A DNA stretch of 64,000 nucleotides from Candidatus Amulumruptor caecigallinarius (GTDB lineage Bacteria > Bacteroidota > Bacteroidia > Bacteroidales > Muribaculaceae), in NCBI GenBank assembly GCA_944321825.1, contig CALUMU010000007.1, positions 1 through 64,000 of the forward strand, in the 5' to 3' direction. The notes below the pieces were generated by a model, which was given only the letters and a program-made list of their open reading frames with translations, did not search any database and had not been told where the DNA came from. The translations under genes were made by a program, and so were the position numbers. This document shows positions 53,298-62,147 of this stretch, one piece after another. Positions within the stretch are counted from its first letter, which is position 1, and every line of letters starts with the position of its first letter.

Positions 53298-53428
53298 TTC
53301 TCTTTCGCTTTGCCGTTGCAAATCTTAGGTAAGTAAGACTTAAAAATCAACAGCGATTTATGCGTGCATTAATTCTTAAGTCTTACTTATTGCAAAAATA
53401 ACAATATCCACCCTCAACTCCAACACCC
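52978..53428. repeat. 451-bp direct repeat, copy 1 (porX 5' end and upstream DNA)
   Basis: It matches 56987-57437 without gaps (constant offset 4,009 bp). Nine substitutions fall in the first 190 bp and none in the last 261 bp. It covers porX codons 1-107 or so and about 130 bp of upstream DNA, including the palindrome at 53330-53389. Confidence 0.95.
53330..53389. repeat. Palindromic element (family A, short form) upstream of porX
   Basis: 18-bp arms TAAGTAAGACTTAAAAAT (53330-53347) and its inverse (53372-53389), 17 of 18 positions matching, with a 24-nt loop. On the minus strand it aligns over about 50 nt with the left end of the element at 6760-6949. It lies 33-92 bp before the porX ATG, so it could influence porX expression. 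Confidence 0.85.
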
Positions 53429-53480
53429 CTCCCCCCCATTTAGCCCACAATCAGCCAAATTTGAAATGTATTCTTGTATT

Positions 53481-53510
53481 ACTGTTCAAAAACATGCATT
53501 TTTGAACAGT
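53481..53510. repeat. 12-bp-arm hairpin at the left edge of the island
   Basis: ACTGTTCAAAAA / TTTTTGAACAGT (12 bp each) around a 6-nt loop. It is 87 bp past the Fic stop codon on that gene's strand, so a terminator is possible; an element end or operator is the alternative. Confidence 0.7.
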
Positions 53511-53596
53511 TGCTCAAACTTGGTGTTCACAAAGAGCCGTTTTATGAACACAAAAAATTGACTCCGTTTCAATTTCGCCCAAAAACGAACAGATTA

Positions 53597-54736
53597 TTAT
53601 CCGGTAACAGATTCAATAGTTTCAACAATATTCCCCGACAAATCCGAAACATTAATAAACAGATTCATCAGAGGAATATTCATATAATAATATGCCTTAC
53701 CAAGCTTCACTCTATCAACAAGTCCTGTTTCCAGCAACGAGTTCAGATATCGGTGTGCCGTCACCCTACTTACCATAAGCTCCCTCTCAAGAAACTCCAC
53801 CTTTGTATATGGATGAAAGAAAAGATTGTTCAACAACTCATGGCGATATTGCTTGCCAAACTTCGGCCGCAGAACAGCCTTAAAGTCAGCCATCAATTTT
53901 GCTATACCCTTGACTAATCTGGTCGTCTCGATTGCAGTCTCTTCAATCCCCCTAAGCATGAACAGAACCCACGACTCCCATTCGTCAGCATTATCCTTTT
54001 CCTTGTCACGAATAGCTTGTATCAGACGATAGTATTCGCCCTTATTGTGGGTAATATATCGGCTGAGATAAAGGATGGGCAAATCCAAACGCCCCGTCAA
54101 TACGAGATAAAGAACACAGATAATGCGACCGGTGCGTCCATTGCCATCATAAAAAGGATGTATACTTTCAAACTGATGATGAATGACAGCCAACTTAATA
54201 AGAGGGTCAAGGTCAGAGATGGAATCATCATTAATAAACCGTTCCAGATTATCCATCAATCCCAGTATAACCTGCTTATCCTGGGGCGGAGTGTATACGG
54301 TTTTTCCGTCTGAGCGTTTCAATGATGTGCCTGGAACGCTACGGAATCCTGCAGAATTGTGTTCGAGCATCTTCTGAATCTCTTTTATAACAGACGATGT
54401 CAGCACTCCCTTGTTCTTGACAAGACGAAAACCATGCTCCAACGCCTCACGATAATTCAGCACCTCCTTTGTAGCTGCGTTTACCACATAATCCGAAAAT
54501 GATGCAGCAGCTCCCTGATACAGGTCATCCTGAGTGGTGACGATGTTCTCCACCTCAGAGCTATCTTTAGCTTCTTGAAGGGTCAGGGTACTGATCAATA
54601 TATTTTCATTAGGGATGGTCAGGGCAACTCCTTTCAGCTCGGCCAACGCTCGATTGGAATTGTTGAGCTGCTTTAATACGGCTTTCGTCTCCAAATCATA
54701 TGACAAGGGCAACGTGGGAATATGGTATTGCGTCAT
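53597..54736 (-). CDS. Fic-domain protein (class II, N-terminal inhibitory helix)
   Basis: A 379-aa Fic protein from ATG 54736 (MTQYHIPTLPL; a start 20 codons upstream is less likely). The inhibitory motif [ST]xxxE[GN] is visible as SSEVEN (about 59-64), defining the autoinhibited class II type. The catalytic motif HPFYDGNGRTGR (about 198-209) is complete, so AMP- or other nucleotide-transfer to a protein hydroxyl is expected. A C-terminal winged-helix region (about 305-365; FLERELMVSRVTAHRYLNSL) may bind DNA or a partner. Base composition is AT-richer than the flanks. It lies 156 bp after the helicase on the same strand. Confidence 0.93.
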   Translation of the reverse strand: MTQYHIPTLPLSYDLETKAVLKQLNNSNRALAELKGVALTIPNENILISTLTLQEAKDSSEVENIVTTQDDLYQGAAASFSDYVVNAATKEVLNYREALEHGFRLVKNKGVLTSSVIKEIQKMLEHNSAGFRSVPGTSLKRSDGKTVYTPPQDKQVILGLMDNLERFINDDSISDLDPLIKLAVIHHQFESIHPFYDGNGRTGRIICVLYLVLTGRLDLPILYLSRYITHNKGEYYRLIQAIRDKEKDNADEWESWVLFMLRGIEETAIETTRLVKGIAKLMADFKAVLRPKFGKQYRHELLNNLFFHPYTKVEFLERELMVSRVTAHRYLNSLLETGLVDRVKLGKAYYYMNIPLMNLFINVSDLSGNIVETIESVTG

Positions 54737-54892
54737 AACGGATAATCGTCTTTGAGAAGATGTAGCGAATTTAGCGAAACTTATGCAAGCTAACAAATTT
54801 GAAACATGAAGCTTGTATAAAAATATTTTATAGAGCCATTTTATTGTAAGCTACTTCAAATATTCATCTTGGGTGATCATAGCACCACTACA

Positions 54893-56891
54893 TTAATCCA
54901 AATTAAAATCCGAATAGATGTCTTCTTGACTTACTTGGCTTAAATCAATTTTATTCCTTAAAAAGTAGTGAGCTGCAATAACAGACGAGTCATAAAGATT
55001 TGAGGGTATTTCATTAAAGAAATAATATTCGGAATCTTTATTGCTGACATGCAATGAATGAATATCACGGTAAACATAAAGGTGGTCTTTTGCTCTTGTC
55101 AGTGCCACGTAAAGGCATCTTCGTTCTTCCTCAACACAATCTTCTCCTGTCAATATTGCACGTTGAGTCGGAAACGATAGAACAGAGGCATTAATCAGAT
55201 AAACGATACTCGACTCAAGTCCTTTAGAGGAATGGATTGTGGAAAGTATGACGGCATCCTCAACTTTGCCAACATCCTTCTTAGTTGTATCCAATTTAGG
55301 GTCAAGAACATATTCAGCAATAAATTCTGCAATGCTACCAGTCTTTTTGGCAACTTCTTGTAGAATGGGAAAATCTTCAGACCTCCAACCCCATTCATCA
55401 TTATATCTTTTTTCAAGTTGCCGAGACATTATTTTTAGGGCGTACTCCATTGCCTTTGCTGGATTATATTGTAGCGTGCTTATAGACAACAAGGTTTCTG
55501 CAATTTCCTTTTGAAACTTTTTTGTTGTGATAATTTCAGAAAGTTCCTGTATGCTATCCTCCATACAGTTTGTATTTATAACCTTACCGATTATTTCGGC
55601 TGCATTTACAGCTCCTATACCATCCCATATCTGGAGATATCTTGACCACGCAATTTCATCGAGGTAATTACTCACAATCCTCATAGGAGAAACAACGTCT
55701 CTAACATGCCGACTTGACATCAAACCTCTACCACCAAATATCATATAGGGAATTTTGTGTTTTAGTAGACAGGCTTCAACTTTTTTCAATTTCCATGCAG
55801 AACGAGCCAAGACGAGGTTATCCCGCCATTGTTTACCCAAATTCCGATATGAATACAATATAGTATTAGCTACGTCATTTGCTTCCTCCCATTCATCTGC
55901 CCAATGTTTGAACACAGGCATATTGCCCTTCCCTCTATGGGCAATCAATTTCTTGTCGTAATTCAAAGACGACTGAGAAAGTAACCAGTTAGACAAGTCA
56001 AGCAGTTCTTGTGTTGAGCGATAATTAGTGGTAAGCTTGCAAACTTCTGCGTCTTCTACAATTTCAGAAAAACGATGGATTGTTTTAAAATCAGCCCCTC
56101 TGAATCCATAAATCGATTGAGCGTCATCGCCTACACAAAATAAATGGCAATCTTCGTAAAACGATGACAATAATTCATATTGCAATGGATTTGTATCTTG
56201 CATCTCATCCACCAAAATATGATCGTATAATTGGGCGACATGCTTTCGCAAATGTTCGTTTTTCTTAAGGTATTTGCTTACAGTGAGTAGTATGTCATCG
56301 TAGTCAATATATTTTCTTCTTTTTTTTATAGTCAAGATACATGCTAATGACCCCTTTCAAAACATCATTGTCCTTAGACACGTCCAATGTCTCTGGGGCA
56401 TTATCATACAGTTTCATTCTAATAGCAGATGACAACGAACACATAGCATTTACCATATATGAGTACACCTCTAAAATAGCATCCGGCTTAATTGTCCTAT
56501 CATTCAATCCTTTATACTTCCAATGGCGACCGCATATTAGTTTGAAGCAGCTCTCCTGATCATCTTCATCAAGCAAAGTAAAAGATGCTTGCGGAAAAAT
56601 TTCAGGATGATTTTTAATAAGCGACATACACCATGAATGAAATGTAGACCCTGTCAGACCTTCAGATTTTGTTTCCGGAAGTTCCGCGCTAATTCTCTCT
56701 ACGATCTCATTAGCAGATTTTCGAGTAAATGACAAAATTAATATGCGGTCAGGGGAAACCCCTGTTTCAATCAAGAATTTTGCTCTTGCTATAATCGTAC
56801 GAGTTTTTCCCGTGCCTGCACCTGCCAAAACCAGTAAATGCTTACCATTATAAGACGCGGCATATCTTTGCTGCTCGTTAAGTGTGTCCAT
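54893..56891 (-). pseudogene. UvrD/PcrA-like SF1 helicase, frameshifted at an A8 tract
   Basis: Two frames together encode a full SF1A helicase of about 665 aa. The N-terminal part (56891-56304, 195 aa) holds the Q-motif LNEQQRYAA, Walker A LAGAGTGKTRTII and motif Ia FTRKSANEIVERI. The second frame (to 54893) holds YDHILVDEMQDTN (motif II), GDDAQSIYGFRGA (III), STIHSSKGLE (V) and VALTRAKDHLYV (VI). The frames meet at a run of eight A on the coding strand (56327-56320); seven A would restore one protein (...DYKKRRKYIDYDD). It could be a pseudogene, a phase-variable or slippage-rescued gene, or a base-calling error. AT-rich and foreign-looking. Confidence 0.88.
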
Positions 56892-56940
56892 TTGTTAAAT
56901 TGCTACAATTTAAAATGTTGGAACTAACAATATCGTACAT

Positions 56941-57306
56941 CTACCTATTAGAGGAATATAGATATTCAGTAATGGGTATATAATTTGGGTTGACCGGCTT
57001 GATGAGGTAGTCGGCGATTTTGGCCCCGACGGCCTGGTCCATGATATTCTCCTCCTCGCTCTTAGTAATCATTATCACCGGCAGGTGGGGCTCTATCTGC
57101 TTGATGCGCATCAGCGTCTCAAGCCCGGTCAGGCCGGGCATGTTCTCGTCGAGTATGATGAGGTCGTAGTGGTCCGCCTGCACCATATCCAGCGCATCGT
57201 GGCCGTTGTTGGCAGTCGCCACTTCGTAACCCTTGTTTCTCAGAAACATCAGATGGGGCTTGAGGAGGTCTATCTCGTCGTCAGCCCAAAGAATCCTGTT
57301 AGCCAT
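56941..57306 (-). pseudogene. Truncated duplicate of porX (receiver domain only)
   Basis: An ORF with the same start as porX (MANRILWADDE) reading the receiver domain to IKPVNP. It then runs into unrelated sequence (NYIPITEYLYSSNR) and stops, giving 121 aa with no PglZ domain. Relative to porX there is one amino-acid change in the shared part (T44A); the other eight nucleotide differences are silent. If expressed it would be a free receiver domain that could compete for phosphorylation, but it is most simply a by-product of integration. Confidence 0.9.
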
Positions 57307-57437
57307 TTCTCTTTCGCTTTGCCGTTGCAAATCTTAGGTAAGTAAGACTTAAAAATCAACAGCGATTTATGCGTGCATTAATTCTTAAGTCTTACTTATT
57401 GCAAAAATAACAATATCCACCCTCAACTCCAACACCC
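56987..57437. repeat. 451-bp direct repeat, copy 2
   Basis: Second copy of 52978-53428, including the family A palindrome (57339-57398). The junction with island DNA is at 56986/56987, inside the porX reading frame. Confidence 0.95.
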
Positions 57438-57509
57438 TGCCCCCATATTTCCCCGCAGTTTTGTCTCCCGCCATGTGTCACATCAAATGAAAGACCTTCA
57501 TTGTCATGC

Positions 57510-58177
57510 TCATTGCCTAAAACGATATGTGTACGAGACTCCTACCACGTCAACGCCATCGACCGGCCGTTTACCGTCTGATCTGAATATGTGCCGGTAA
57601 AAGGCACCCAACCTACTGTGCCGGTCGACAAGATAATTAGTGCCGACTGTCAGCTGATGATACTGAAGCCCGAGATTCTCATCCACAAGATTAAACGACT
57701 CATAGTAGGCGTATGGCGTAAATCCTGAGCCGTCGAGCGGCTTCTCCGCATAAATGCGGTTCCGCAACATCTGTCTACGCCCCGTATCGCCGCTGTTGCC
57801 CCAAAACACCATCTGGTACATCAGCCTGTAGTTGAAGTTGAATCCCTTCCAGTACCATCGGGGCATCACCGACCCGAATAATTTGTTGCGTTGTTGCCAT
57901 ATACGGCCGTCCCCATTCACAATATGGTTGTAGATGAAGGCATATCCGCCAAAAAGAGAGATGTATCCCGACGGCCTATACTCGCCTTGGAAATTGGCAA
58001 GCCAGCGGGCTGTTCCTTTCATGCCATCGTCGGTACGGTGGAAAGGGCTATGGTCGCCCGAAATTTAGTCCCGATTTCACCTTGGACACTTACTGACGAC
58101 ATTAAAGATTGCGCCTGCGATGTCCAGCCGCAAAGGATTTCGCATACCACTATTACAAGACTCTTTTTCAGCATCAT
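57510..58177 (-). pseudogene. DUF2490-like outer-membrane protein, frameshifted
   Basis: The downstream frame (58022 to 57510 and its in-frame extension upstream, SPFHRTDDGMKG) encodes barrel-type strands (WLANFQGEYRPSGYISLFGG, NFNYRLMYQMVFWG, VVGVSYTYRFRQ) like DUF2490 proteins. A signal peptide (MLKKSLVIVVCEILCG...SQAQS) begins at 58177 in another frame. The two frames join near 58061-58067 (ACTAAATTT); one extra A would restore a protein of about 222 aa. It lies 9 bp after the esterase remnant. Confidence 0.65.
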
Positions 58178-58186
58178 ATATAATAT

Positions 58187-58512
58187 TCATTGTTTAAACA
58201 ACCGTGGCACGAACAACAGCAGATATTGTCGCCAATTACTCCATACATGACCCTTGTCTTAGACGTGGAACACAGCATTGCCGCCCATGGCCTGATAGCT
58301 GAGATTTTGCAGGTCTTGCCCGAGGCGGCTTGCTTGCCGGGGGATCCATTTGGCATCACCACAATCATATGTTCAGCCTTGCCCTCGGTTATCAGATTAT
58401 CGATGACTGAAGAGACGACATCGCCCTCTACGGATCCGACATTCTGCCGGGCTTCCGCCCCTCGGGGCGGAAGCATCGACAGAATGGCAATCCTTACAAA
58501 CCTTTATTCATG
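58187..58512 (-). pseudogene. Remnant of a secreted esterase (internal deletion and stops)
   Basis: One frame (58476 to about 58310) contains VIDNLITEGKAEHMIVVMPNG, the mid-region of esterase-D-like enzymes. Another frame ends HVWSNWRQYLLLFVPRLFKQ at 58187, matching the C-terminal HxW...WR...F family ending. The segment with the nucleophile elbow is missing and a stop lies between the parts. A near-perfect hairpin (58440-58486) sits in its 5' part. It is non-functional as sequenced. Confidence 0.65.
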
Positions 58513-58522
58513 ATACCTTTTA

Positions 58523-60727
58523 TCAAAAGTTGACGTTGATTCCTAACTGTGCCTGTATCGGTCGCATATATGTGCCTGCGATGAGCGTCCCGGCATACTG
58601 GGAGCCGTCAGTTACGAGCTCCGAACCGGGCACCTGTCCGCCAGGACAGGTCTGATTGAGGAAATTGACAATGTCAAGATTGGCTGTGATATACTTGTTG
58701 AACTTATAGCTCGCTCCTGCAAATATCTCCCAATAACCGTTGAGCATGATGGAGTTTCCTACATTGGCGTATGTCTTGCTTTTGTAACGTGCCGACATCC
58801 ATATATTGAAATTCTTGTAGGTATAACGGGGAGTTATTTCAAGAAGTATCTTGGAGAGTTCGGGCATCTGCATTCCTGCAAAATCATAGGATTATCCGAA
58901 TGCTTCGAATTTATACATCGCGAGTTTCGGGTTCTGGAGTGTGAACGTAAGGTTAAGGGAGAATTCTTTGACAGGATTGAGCATGAAATCGGTTTTCCAC
59001 CCCATAGTCCGGATTGACTGGCGATAGGGGGTAGTCTCCGTAAGTCCCTGATCGTTGGTCACCGCGATGCGCCCCGAATCCCCCTTGCGGAAAGAATAGG
59101 TGAAAGAGGTCACGATATTGAAGTACGGGTGGTTGTAGAAAAGCCCAGCTCTGGCGAGTGTGTGGGGACGCTCTTTCGATAGCGGGGCATTGGCACCGTA
59201 GAAGCCCTGGATATGGCGGTACATCGTCAGATAATTGAACTCCCCGTCGAAACCGAAGTCTTTCGTAAAGTTGATTGTCGGCAGCACCGACACCGCATAG
59301 TTGAAACCTCGCAGATTTTCATGGGTCAATTGGTTTATCCCTGTCCCCTGCTTGTCGGAGCCTCCGATATAGAAGCCGGCATATCGGGCATCCTTGCTGT
59401 AGTTCACCCCGAGATCGAAATATTCCAGACGGCCGCCGTATGCCACTTTCACATACGGATGTATTCTCCAGGTATCGAATACGAAGAAGCCTACTTTGTT
59501 CTCATGACCATTTGCTATCTGGGCGTTGGCATTGTAGTTGAAAAACTGGCTGCCGTTGAATCGGAGACGTAGCGGATTAGCCTTCACCTCATGGTCATAC
59601 TGCACTGAAGATGTCGCAAAGTCCGTATTCTCCAGATAGTCGAACACCGCGAAATTCCAGTCATGGCGGTCGGTCTTTTTATTCAGCCGTACAGTCACCA
59701 TATAGTCGTTTATATTGCCGTCTGCAATCTGTACGAGACGACGCTGCACAGGTCCCGTGTATTCACCAGAACCGTCGTAGTATTCACGTGTCTGCGATTC
59801 AAGCACGTTTTGGGTATTGTCGCCCACGTTAGCGCGGTCAGTGAACGATGCTTTTGCACGGACATAGAGAGCCGTGCGAGGGTCTAACTTGTGATCCCAC
59901 ATGAGTTTTACCTCATGCGTGTGGTTCTTGCCCATGTCGTTGTAGTTGTTTGTAACCATTTCACCGGTACGAACGTCCATATAAGTAATCACGCCATCGT
60001 TATTGCCGTAATTATCCTTGCCAATGACGAAATTCTCATACCCCTTGATCGATCCGTCACCTACCCAATAAAACGGAGCCTGCTTAATGGTATTGGATAG
60101 CTGCTGCACATCGGTGTAACGGTAGAACACCGAGAATTTCGAACCGTCTGGATTATACTGATGGGTCAGCGTCCCGGTATAGAACTGCGCACGGTCAGCA
60201 AAATGGGTAAACTGCAGAGGCACGTTGCCCGGGTCCATATCGTTGTACGCATTCAGGGAAAACGTCGTGTTCTTCCCCAGCGAGCCATTCACGCCCAGAG
60301 TGAAGTCATGCTTGCCAAGAGTGTTGAGCTGATATTTGGCATATCCTTTGAGTTCCTTCTGGCCAAGACGGGTGTAGGAATCCACGCCGACACCCACCTC
60401 GCCTTCGAATATTGCAGTCTGCGACATCGGCAGCGTGCGCGTACTTGCCAGCGAGCCGTCCTGACGCCAATGGAGGTTTGTAGCGTTGGGATCCCAAAAA
60501 TATGTCACAGGCAGGCCGTCCTGACGGACCACAGTATAAGCGGTAGGCAGACCGATAGGCACAGCGCGGGGTTCAGATGCCGAGGATGCGTTGAGAAGGG
60601 TGGTGGCCTTGGTTTCGTCATCGACCTTTACGGATGCCGAATCCTTCGGCGCGCTTTTGCTGTCAGCAGCCATCACAGCTGTCGCTGCTATAACCACGAG
60701 GGTTAATGCTGAAATTTGTCTTTTCAT
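58523..60727 (-). pseudogene. TonB-dependent receptor with an in-frame stop codon
   Basis: Signal peptide MKRQISALTLVVIAATAVMA, a short plug-like region (about 50-115; VVRQDGLPVTYFWDPNATN) and a beta-barrel that continues to a terminal GINVNF. Translation is broken by TAA at 58894-58892 after ...YKFEAFG. The same frame continues without a shift (SYDFAGMQMPELSKILLEITPRY) for another 122 codons that supply the last barrel strands. The full product would be 734 aa. Without the C-terminal strands the barrel should not assemble. It is the first decayed member downstream of the carboxylesterase in this minus-strand string. Confidence 0.85.
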
Positions 60728-60745
60728 CGTCTTATGGTATAAGAT

Positions 60746-62113
60746 TTATTTTACATCAAGATGCTGTACGTAATGGTTATCCTTGGCGAAAGGCTTCCAT
60801 TCTCCCGATTTATTTCCATTGGGATTTCCATATTTTGCGAAATTGGTCCAGTATTCCACCATGCGTTCAGAGAGTTCGTAGTCCTCCTTCTTCATCGGCT
60901 TGGTACTGAGCTTCACCTGACCGAACATATATGGCAGTTCGGCAGAGTGGATGGCGCCCTTGGCCCCGAATTCGTCCTTGGTGGGGTTTTGGGGATCTTC
61001 GGGCTGCGGATGGTCGAAACTGCAGACATAGACTCCGCGCCGTCCGAGACCGCCTACCTGATTTTCAGCCCATGCACCGATACTTTGGGGGAAATTTGCC
61101 TTGGGCACATCGTCTTTGGTGTAGCCGATCATATAATCGATATCCAGATAACGCCCTCCGAGAGTAGCATCGTTAAAATCTTCCACTATAAGGGAGCCGT
61201 CGATAGAGGGCCGGAATTTTGTCATAAACTTTGACTCCTGATAGAGCTTCTGGAGTGTAGCGGCATCGATGGCTCGCATTGCTTCAAGATTAGTGGCACC
61301 TATACTTTCGAAAAACGCCTTTCCGAGAGCTTCGTTTTCAGCGAGGGGCAGGCACTTGGCATCATCGCGTATCGCGCATCCGCTCTGCGGGATTGCCCGT
61401 TGGAAAAGCCCTTCGGTAGCGGGTGCGCAAAGGAGCCCCTGAATATTGCGAGAGCCAGCGCTCTGACCGAATACAGTAATGTTTTCGGGATCCCCGCCAA
61501 AGGAGGCGATGTTGTTTTTTACCCATTTTAGCCCGGCGATAAGGTCGTAGAGAGCGTAGTTGCCCGAACCATGACCGCTTTCTCTGCTGAGTTCAGGATG
61601 GGCCAGATAGCCGAAGATACCGAGACGATAAGGAATGGACACCATAATCACCCCCTTTTTAGCATAAGCATCGCCACGGTAGACAGGGCCGTCCGTGCCA
61701 CCTATATGGAATCCGCCACCGAAAATCCATACCATGACCGGCAACGGCTTGCCGTCTTGTTTGGCGGGAGCATACACGTTAAGGTAGAGGCAGTCCTCGC
61801 TGGTCGTTGGATTCATCTCTGCTACGTTTTTCCACGCTTTCGGACTGTGGGCTCTCATGTCCTGCATAGGCGCGGGTGCGAAGCGGTCACAAAGGCGCAC
61901 ACCCTGCCATGATTGCACGGGCTGGGGCTCCTTCCAGCGCAGGTCACCCACCGGAGGCGCCGCGAACGGGATGCCCAGATATGTGTCGACGCCATCGATT
62001 ACAACGCCCTTGATCATACCTCCGTCGACTTTTACCGGAGCTGTGGATTCCTGTGCCGTGGTGGCAAGAACGCCCGCCAGCATTACGGCCATCATAAAAA
62101 ATAGTTTCTTCAT
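60746..62113 (-). CDS. Secreted type B carboxylesterase
   Basis: A 455-aa carboxylesterase/lipase-family enzyme with signal peptide (about 1-20, ending ATTAQ). VMVWIFGGGFHIGG carries the oxyanion hole, FGGDPENITVFGQSAGS the nucleophile Ser, and AIHSAELPYMFG the catalytic His region. It is complete and slightly shorter than eukaryotic relatives. It lies 18 bp upstream of the TonB receptor and 34 bp after the ChbG-fusion gene, so all three look co-transcribed. The ester substrate, perhaps acylated plant or host glycans, is unknown. Confidence 0.92.
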   Translation of the reverse strand: MKKLFFMMAVMLAGVLATTAQESTAPVKVDGGMIKGVVIDGVDTYLGIPFAAPPVGDLRWKEPQPVQSWQGVRLCDRFAPAPMQDMRAHSPKAWKNVAEMNPTTSEDCLYLNVYAPAKQDGKPLPVMVWIFGGGFHIGGTDGPVYRGDAYAKKGVIMVSIPYRLGIFGYLAHPELSRESGHGSGNYALYDLIAGLKWVKNNIASFGGDPENITVFGQSAGSRNIQGLLCAPATEGLFQRAIPQSGCAIRDDAKCLPLAENEALGKAFFESIGATNLEAMRAIDAATLQKLYQESKFMTKFRPSIDGSLIVEDFNDATLGGRYLDIDYMIGYTKDDVPKANFPQSIGAWAENQVGGLGRRGVYVCSFDHPQPEDPQNPTKDEFGAKGAIHSAELPYMFGQVKLSTKPMKKEDYELSERMVEYWTNFAKYGNPNGNKSGEWKPFAKDNHYVQHLDVK

Positions 62114-62147
62114 GGTTGTTGAGTATTATTATTGGTTTTTTTGGTTT

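Noticed and set aside
56304-56337. Programmed -1 ribosomal frameshift at A-AAA-AAG in the helicase
   Set aside because: The heptamer is present, but the downstream frame needs a +1 (or -2) shift, which this slippery site does not give.
52978-57437. Transposon or IS bounded by the 451-bp repeats
   Set aside because: No transposase or integrase is present, and the repeats are a piece of porX rather than IS-like ends; recombination-based integration explains them better.
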